Source: Humibacillus xanthopallidus
GTDB taxonomy: Bacteria; Actinomycetota; Actinomycetes; Actinomycetales; Dermatophilaceae
Assembly: GCF_006716675.1 (NCBI RefSeq)
Contig: NZ_VFPM01000004.1
Coordinates: 186,001-250,000, forward strand
DNA: 64,000 nucleotides
Reading direction: 5' to 3'
The first letter of the stretch is position 1. Each line of letters begins with the position of its first letter. Shown here in pieces: positions 59,809 through 64,000 of this stretch. A model generated the notes under the pieces. It did no database searches. It saw only the letters and a list, made by a program, of their open reading frames with translations, and was not told the origin of the DNA. The position numbers and the translations under genes are program-made.

Positions 59809-61290
59809 TCAGGTATGCCGTCCGGCCGGCTCTGCGCCCGTCGCCGCGTCGGTGCCCCCACCCTTCCGGTGCGCCTCGATGACCGCGGCGTAGAGGTGGC
59901 CCGAGTCCTTGACCGTGCGCTGCTGCGTGTCGTAGTCGACCCGCACGATGCCGAACCGCCGGTCGTAGCCCCAGGCCCACTCGAAGTTGTCGAGCAGCGA
60001 CCACACGAGGTAGCCGCGCACGTCGGCGCCGGCGTCGAGGGCGTCCGCGACGGCGCCGAGGTGCCGCACGAGGTAGTCGGTGCGCTCCGGGTCGTGCACG
60101 CGCCCGCCGGCGTCGACCTCGTCGGCGAACGCAGAGCCGTTCTCGGTGATGAGCAGTGGCAGGTCGGGGTAGCGCCGTGACAGCCCGACGAGCAGCTCGG
60201 TGAAGCCCTCGGGGTCGACGTTCCAGCCCATCGCGGTGTGGGGCGGCGCCGTCGGGGGGAACTCGACGTGGTCGGCGCCGACCCACGGGCTCGCACCGTC
60301 ACCGTGCCCGTCGGCGGTCGACCGTGGCCGGCTGCCGTCGTAGTGGCGCACGATGCAGCTCGAGTAGTAGTTGACGCCCAGGGTCGTCAGCGGGGTGGCC
60401 AGGGCGTCGAGGTCGCCGTCGCGCACGAAGCCGAAGTCGGTGACGGCGGCGACGTCGCGGACGAGGTCCTCAGGGTAGGTCCCCTCCATCATGGGCTGGA
60501 GGAAGGCCCGGTTGGCGAGGGCGTCGACCGTGCGCACCGCGTCGAGGTCGCGCGGGTCGGCCGGGTCGGCGGGGCGGGGCACGTGGAAGTTGAGCGCCGC
60601 GCCGATGCCGGCGCCGTCGCCCGCGACCGCCCGAATCGCCTGTGACCCCAGGCCGTGCGCGAGGTTGAGGTGGTGCACGGCCGCCATCGCCGCAGCGGGC
60701 TCGGTGCGCCCGGGGGCGTGGACGCCCGCGGCATACCCGAGGTAGGCGCTGCACCACGGCTCGTTGAGCGTCAGCCACAGGGGGATGCGGTCGCCGAGGT
60801 GCGCGGCCACGACCCCCGCGTAGTCGGCGAAGCGCAGGGCGGTCTCGCGCTGCGGCCAGCCGCCGGCGTCCTCCAGCGGCTGGGGCAGGTCCCAGTGGTA
60901 GAGGGTGGGTACCGGGCGAATTCCCTTCTCCAGCAAGCCGTCGACGAGACGGGAGTAGAAGTCGAGCCCCTCCTGGTTGACGGCGCCGCTTCCCGTGGGC
61001 TGGATGCGGGGCCAGGCGATGGAGAAGCGGTAGGACTGCAGGCCGAGGTCGGCCATCAGCGCCACGTCGTCGCGCCAGCGGTGGAAGTGGTCGACGGCCA
61101 CGTCGCCGGTCTCGCCGCCGGCCGTGCGGCCCGGCGTGTGGCTGAAGGTGTCCCAGATCGAGGGGCCGCGGCCGCCCTCGTGGACCCCGCCCTCGATCTG
61201 GTAGGACGCGGTGGCGGCGCCCCAGCGGAAGCCTGCCGGGAATCGTGCGGCGAGGGACGTGGGCGAGGCGATCGTGCTGGTGTCCGTCAT
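59809..61290 (-). CDS. GH1 beta-glucosidase, sugar-utilisation cluster
   Basis: A 493-residue family-1 hydrolase. It begins after a short tail with FPAGFRWGAATASYQIEGG; the acid/base Glu about 177 is in LTLNEPW and the nucleophile Glu about 383 in LLITENGSAF, and WSLLDNFEW is near the C-terminus. No signal peptide, so it is cytosolic. The ATG at 61290 overlaps the stop of the alpha-xylosidase gene (ATGA). Acting after the xylosidase it would release glucose from a short beta-glucan or cello-oligosaccharide chain. One octamer copy overlaps its stop codon region. Confidence 0.92.
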   Translation of the reverse strand: MTDTSTIASPTSLAARFPAGFRWGAATASYQIEGGVHEGGRGPSIWDTFSHTPGRTAGGETGDVAVDHFHRWRDDVALMADLGLQSYRFSIAWPRIQPTGSGAVNQEGLDFYSRLVDGLLEKGIRPVPTLYHWDLPQPLEDAGGWPQRETALRFADYAGVVAAHLGDRIPLWLTLNEPWCSAYLGYAAGVHAPGRTEPAAAMAAVHHLNLAHGLGSQAIRAVAGDGAGIGAALNFHVPRPADPADPRDLDAVRTVDALANRAFLQPMMEGTYPEDLVRDVAAVTDFGFVRDGDLDALATPLTTLGVNYYSSCIVRHYDGSRPRSTADGHGDGASPWVGADHVEFPPTAPPHTAMGWNVDPEGFTELLVGLSRRYPDLPLLITENGSAFADEVDAGGRVHDPERTDYLVRHLGAVADALDAGADVRGYLVWSLLDNFEWAWGYDRRFGIVRVDYDTQQRTVKDSGHLYAAVIEAHRKGGGTDAATGAEPAGRHT

Positions 61291-63653
61291 CGGGCACCTC
61301 CTTCGAGGTCGATCTCGAGCGTGTCCCCGTCGACCTCGACGGTAGCCCCGCCCACGGCATACGGCAGGTCGGCGACCGGCGCGACGAGACGGCCTCCCGA
61401 CACGCGGACCCGGCCCTCGTCGGTGCCGGGGACGACGACGCGCCACGCGCCGTGGCCGTCGGGACCGGACGTGCGACGGACGACGAGCGTGTCCGCGCTG
61501 CGGCTCACCGTGAAGACCGTGTCGGGCCCGGCCTGCGAGCCCGGCACGACGACCTCGTGCTCGCCGTGGGCGAGCTCGACGAGGGCGAGCGTCACGCCGT
61601 CGGCCCAGTCGTACTCCGGGGTGTCCGTGCGGGCACCGAGCGGCAGGACCGTGTCGGGCCGGACGAGCAGCGGCAGCGAGTCGAACCCGTGCTCCTCGCG
61701 CACCCAGCCGGGGCCGGTGACGTTGCGGCCGTCGAGCAGCGAGGTCCACCGTCCGGCGGGCAGGTAGTAGTCGACCCGCCCGTCGGCGGAGAACACGGGG
61801 GCGACGAGGAGCGAGTCTCCGAGCAGGTACTGCCGGTCGAGGTGGGCGACACCCGGGTCGTCGGGGAACTCGAGCGGCATCGGGCGCATCACCGGGGTCC
61901 CCTCCGCCGTGACGTCGCGACCGACCCGGGCGAGGTACGGCATGAGGGCGAGCTTGAGCCGGGTGAAGCGGCGCGTCACGTCGACCGCCTCCTCGTCGAA
62001 GGCCCACGGCACGCGGTAGGAGTCGGAGCCGTGGAGGCGGCTGTGGCTCGAGAGCAGCCCGAAGGCCACCCACCGCTTGAAGACCGCGGGGTCGGGCCGG
62101 CCCTCGAAGCCGCCGATGTCGTGCGACCAGTAGCCGAACCCGGAGTAGGCGAGTGACAGCCCGCCACGCAGCGACTCGGCCATCGAGGGGAAGGTCGAGT
62201 CGCAGTCGCCGCCCCAGTGCACGGGGAACTGCTGCCCGCCGGCCGTGGCGGAGCGGGCGAAGAGCACGGCCTCGCCCTCGCCGCGCCGGTCGCGCAGCAG
62301 GTCGAAGACGGCGCGGTTGTAGACCTGCGCGTAGTAGTTGTGCATCCGCTCCGGATCGGAGCCGTCGTGCCAGACGACATCGGTCGGGATGCGCTCGCCG
62401 AAGTCGGTCTTGAAGGCGTCGACGCCGATGTCGAGCAGGCGCCCCAGGTTGCCGGTGAACCAGTCGACCGCCGCCGGGTTGGTGAAGTCGACGAGGCCCA
62501 TGCCGGCCTGCCACTTGTCCCACTGCCAGACGCTGCCGTCCGGCCGCCGCACGAGGTAGCCCTTCTCCATGCCCTCGGTGAAGAGGGCCGACCGCTGCGC
62601 GATGTAGGGGTTGATCCACACGCAGATGCGCAGCCCCTTCGCCTTGAGCCGGCGGATCATGCCCTCCGGGTCGGGGAAGGTCGCGGGGTCCCAGACGAAG
62701 TCGCACCAGTGGAACTCGCGCATCCAGAAGCAGTCGAAGTGGAAGACCGACAGGGGCAGCCCGCGCTCGGCCATGCCGTCGACGAAGGAGGTCACCGTCG
62801 TCTCGTCGTAGCTCGTCGTGAACGACGTCGAGAGCCACAGGCCGTAGGACCAGGGCGGCACCTGGGGCGCGCGACCGGTCAGGGCGGTGTAGGTCGCGAG
62901 GATCTCCTTGGGCGTCGCGCCGTGGATGACGTAGTACTCGAGCTGCTCGCCGGCGACGGAGAACTGCGTCGCCGAGACGGCCTCGGAGCCGACCTCGAAC
63001 GACACCTCCTCGGGGTGGCGCACGAAGACGCCGTAGCCGGCGTTCGTCAGGTAGAAGGGGACGTTCTTGTAGGCCTGCTCGCTGCTCGTGCCGCCGTCGG
63101 CGTTCCAGATGTCGACGGTCTGGCCGTTCTTGACGAGCGGGCCGAAACGCTCGCCCAGCCCGTAGACGAGGTCGCCGACGCCGAGGGAGAGCTGGTCGAC
63201 GGCCCACGTCTGACCGTCCGCGCCGAGGGCGACGCCGGTGCCGCGAGGCATCGACGACGTCAGCTCGCGCCCGTCCGCGACGAAGCGGACGGCATACCCC
63301 TCGCCCGTGGCGACGTGGACGCTGAGCCGGCCGGCCTCGAGGACCCCGCCGTTCTCGTCGACCGTCGCGGTGGCGCTCGCGGTGCCGCTGCCCGCGAGCG
63401 CGAACTGCGGGTGCCGCGGCAGCCCGCCCTCGTGACGGGTGAGGCGCACCCCGATGACGTCGGGCATGGGGGAGTGGAAGCGGACCGTGAGCAGCGGGCG
63501 GTTGAGCGTGTCTCCCCGCGTGCCGATGCGCGCCGTCGGGGCGTATGCGGTGAGGCTGCGGCCGTCGTCGCCGATCTCGAGGTCGCGCACCTCCGCAGGA
63601 CGCAGCAGGGTGACGTCGGCGCGCGTCTGCCAGTAGCCGTCGGTGAACTTCAT
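61287..63653 (-). CDS. yicI: GH31 alpha-xylosidase (YicI type)
   Basis: A 788-residue family-31 hydrolase that removes alpha-xylosyl residues such as those of isoprimeverose and xyloglucan oligosaccharides. The start MKFTDGYWQTR is typical of YicI. The nucleophile Asp417 is in FKTDFGERIP and the acid/base Asp483 in HWGGDCDSTF, aligning with the known pair 416/482 of E. coli YicI. Four-domain length as usual. The gene is upstream of the GH1 gene in an ATGA overlap and downstream of a sugar ABC permease (38 bases). Confidence 0.93.
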   Translation of the reverse strand: MKFTDGYWQTRADVTLLRPAEVRDLEIGDDGRSLTAYAPTARIGTRGDTLNRPLLTVRFHSPMPDVIGVRLTRHEGGLPRHPQFALAGSGTASATATVDENGGVLEAGRLSVHVATGEGYAVRFVADGRELTSSMPRGTGVALGADGQTWAVDQLSLGVGDLVYGLGERFGPLVKNGQTVDIWNADGGTSSEQAYKNVPFYLTNAGYGVFVRHPEEVSFEVGSEAVSATQFSVAGEQLEYYVIHGATPKEILATYTALTGRAPQVPPWSYGLWLSTSFTTSYDETTVTSFVDGMAERGLPLSVFHFDCFWMREFHWCDFVWDPATFPDPEGMIRRLKAKGLRICVWINPYIAQRSALFTEGMEKGYLVRRPDGSVWQWDKWQAGMGLVDFTNPAAVDWFTGNLGRLLDIGVDAFKTDFGERIPTDVVWHDGSDPERMHNYYAQVYNRAVFDLLRDRRGEGEAVLFARSATAGGQQFPVHWGGDCDSTFPSMAESLRGGLSLAYSGFGYWSHDIGGFEGRPDPAVFKRWVAFGLLSSHSRLHGSDSYRVPWAFDEEAVDVTRRFTRLKLALMPYLARVGRDVTAEGTPVMRPMPLEFPDDPGVAHLDRQYLLGDSLLVAPVFSADGRVDYYLPAGRWTSLLDGRNVTGPGWVREEHGFDSLPLLVRPDTVLPLGARTDTPEYDWADGVTLALVELAHGEHEVVVPGSQAGPDTVFTVSRSADTLVVRRTSGPDGHGAWRVVVPGTDEGRVRVSGGRLVAPVADLPYAVGGATVEVDGDTLEIDLEGGAR

Positions 63654-63691
63654 GGGTGATCGGGTTCGCTTTCGTGGGAAGGGGATTCAGG

Positions 63692-64000
63692 TCACTTCTC
63701 GGCCCCGGCCATGACGCCGCGGGTCAGGGTGCGCTGGAAGATGAGGAAGAAGATGACGCAGGGGATGAGGGAGATGAGTGCGCCCGCGTTGGTCGTCGGC
63801 GCGTCCATGAGGCGGTCGCCCTGGAGTGTCGCGAGCGCGACCGGCACCGTCTGCGTGCTGTTGGAGATGAGCATGACCAGCGGGATGAAGAACTCGTTCC
63901 ACGTCCAGATGAAGAAGAAGATGACGAGGACCGAGAGGGTCGGCCGGGTGATCGGGAAGATCACCCGCCACAGCACCTGCCAGCGGCTGGCGCCGTCGAG
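63692..64000 (-). CDS. Carbohydrate ABC transporter permease (MalG/CUT1 type), 5' part outside the window
   Basis: The reading frame is open to the window edge. The visible 102 residues are the C-terminal end of a CUT1 inner-membrane permease: the EAA loop (LDGASRWQVLWRVIFPITRP) that contacts the ATPase, then two or three membrane helices (LSVLVIFFFIWTWNEFFIPLVML, ALISLIPCVIFFLIFQRTL) and the usual end TRGVMAGAEK. It precedes the alpha-xylosidase and GH1 genes on the same strand and would import their substrate. The binding protein and second permease are presumably just outside. Confidence 0.93.
   Translation of the reverse strand, partial: LDGASRWQVLWRVIFPITRPTLSVLVIFFFIWTWNEFFIPLVMLISNSTQTVPVALATLQGDRLMDAPTTNAGALISLIPCVIFFLIFQRTLTRGVMAGAEK

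Larger units (their letters stand above)
1589..63297. repeat. Dispersed octamer family GTATGCCG / CGGCATAC
   Basis: I found 33 copies by reading. GTATGCCG begins at 1603, 3333, 5577, 13553, 15434, 26154, 26965, 28564, 32536, 34854, 38439, 47210, 49328, 50744, 56414, 59813. CGGCATAC begins at 1589, 6093, 10025, 12143, 15869, 19686, 23957, 26780, 29142, 34400, 38225, 40764, 49525, 55934, 60729, 61355, 63290. Every GTATGCC heptamer I saw was followed by G. The two orientations are balanced and most copies are within genes. Confidence 0.85.

Noticed and set aside
59809..63207. A single 1132-codon frame joining the GH1 gene to upstream sequence
   Set aside because: The upper half is an Arg/Ala/Gly-rich shadow of the GH31 gene; the real GH1 gene starts at 61290 in an ATGA overlap.
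1..64000. tRNA, rRNA or riboswitch genes
   Set aside because: No cloverleaf-like sequence with CCA end, no rRNA core sequence and no recognisable riboswitch core was found in intergenic DNA, which is very short.

Overview
The window is a gene-dense, very GC-rich chromosomal segment from an actinobacterium. GTG starts, 4-bp ATGA/GTGA gene overlaps and almost no intergenic space are typical of the phylum. An F420-type (LLM) oxidoreductase, a SigE-family ECF sigma factor, Nei2, and Lhr fit as well. The gene content is compatible with an Intrasporangiaceae-like organism (Janibacter/Knoellia/Phycicoccus type), but that assignment is tentative. I saw no rRNA, tRNA, insertion sequence, prophage or CRISPR array.

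Layout. 0-9 kb: 3' part of selB, the large helicase lhr and a twin-arginine-exported multicopper oxidase. 9-15 kb: a zinc alcohol dehydrogenase/aldo-keto reductase pair divergent from an MmyB-like regulator, then a coupled cNMP/CBS/nucleotidyltransferase and exonuclease pair. 14.6-30 kb: a surface-polysaccharide locus with WecB and WecC type enzymes (UDP-ManNAcA synthesis), a second nucleotide-sugar dehydrogenase, an ABC-2 exporter (permease plus ATPase) and five glycosyltransferases. 30-35.5 kb: Nei2, a VOC protein, a PfkB kinase coupled to a two-copper monooxygenase-like lipoprotein, and glpD. 35.5-42.8 kb: a tightly coupled operon mscS - GH3 - BASS transporter - GH1 - membrane-anchored lipase. 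43-48 kb: a LAL-type LuxR regulator, glpK, tpx and a small membrane protein behind a leaderless mini-ORF. 48-52 kb: an exported alpha/beta hydrolase fused to an ABC ATPase, with its permease. 52-58 kb: SigE-type sigma factor with membrane partner, a hipBA module with a readable operator region, and a DGPF/ECF42/DUF309 operon. 58-64 kb: methionine aminopeptidase, an LLM oxidoreductase, and a GH1/GH31/ABC permease cluster that looks like xyloglucan-oligosaccharide use.

The most unusual feature at the DNA level is a dispersed octamer, GTATGCCG (reverse CGGCATAC), which I counted by eye 33 times on the two strands. It occurs in several reading frames and forces otherwise rare codons (TAT, ATA), so it looks selected as DNA. 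Two copies face each other in a perfect 34-bp palindrome behind selB. The most unusual proteins are the hydrolase-ABC ATPase fusion, the two-copper monooxygenase-like lipoprotein with all six expected copper ligands, and the membrane-domain-lipase fusion. Many genes show a TAnnnT element 6-7 bases before the start codon, which suggests leaderless mRNAs.
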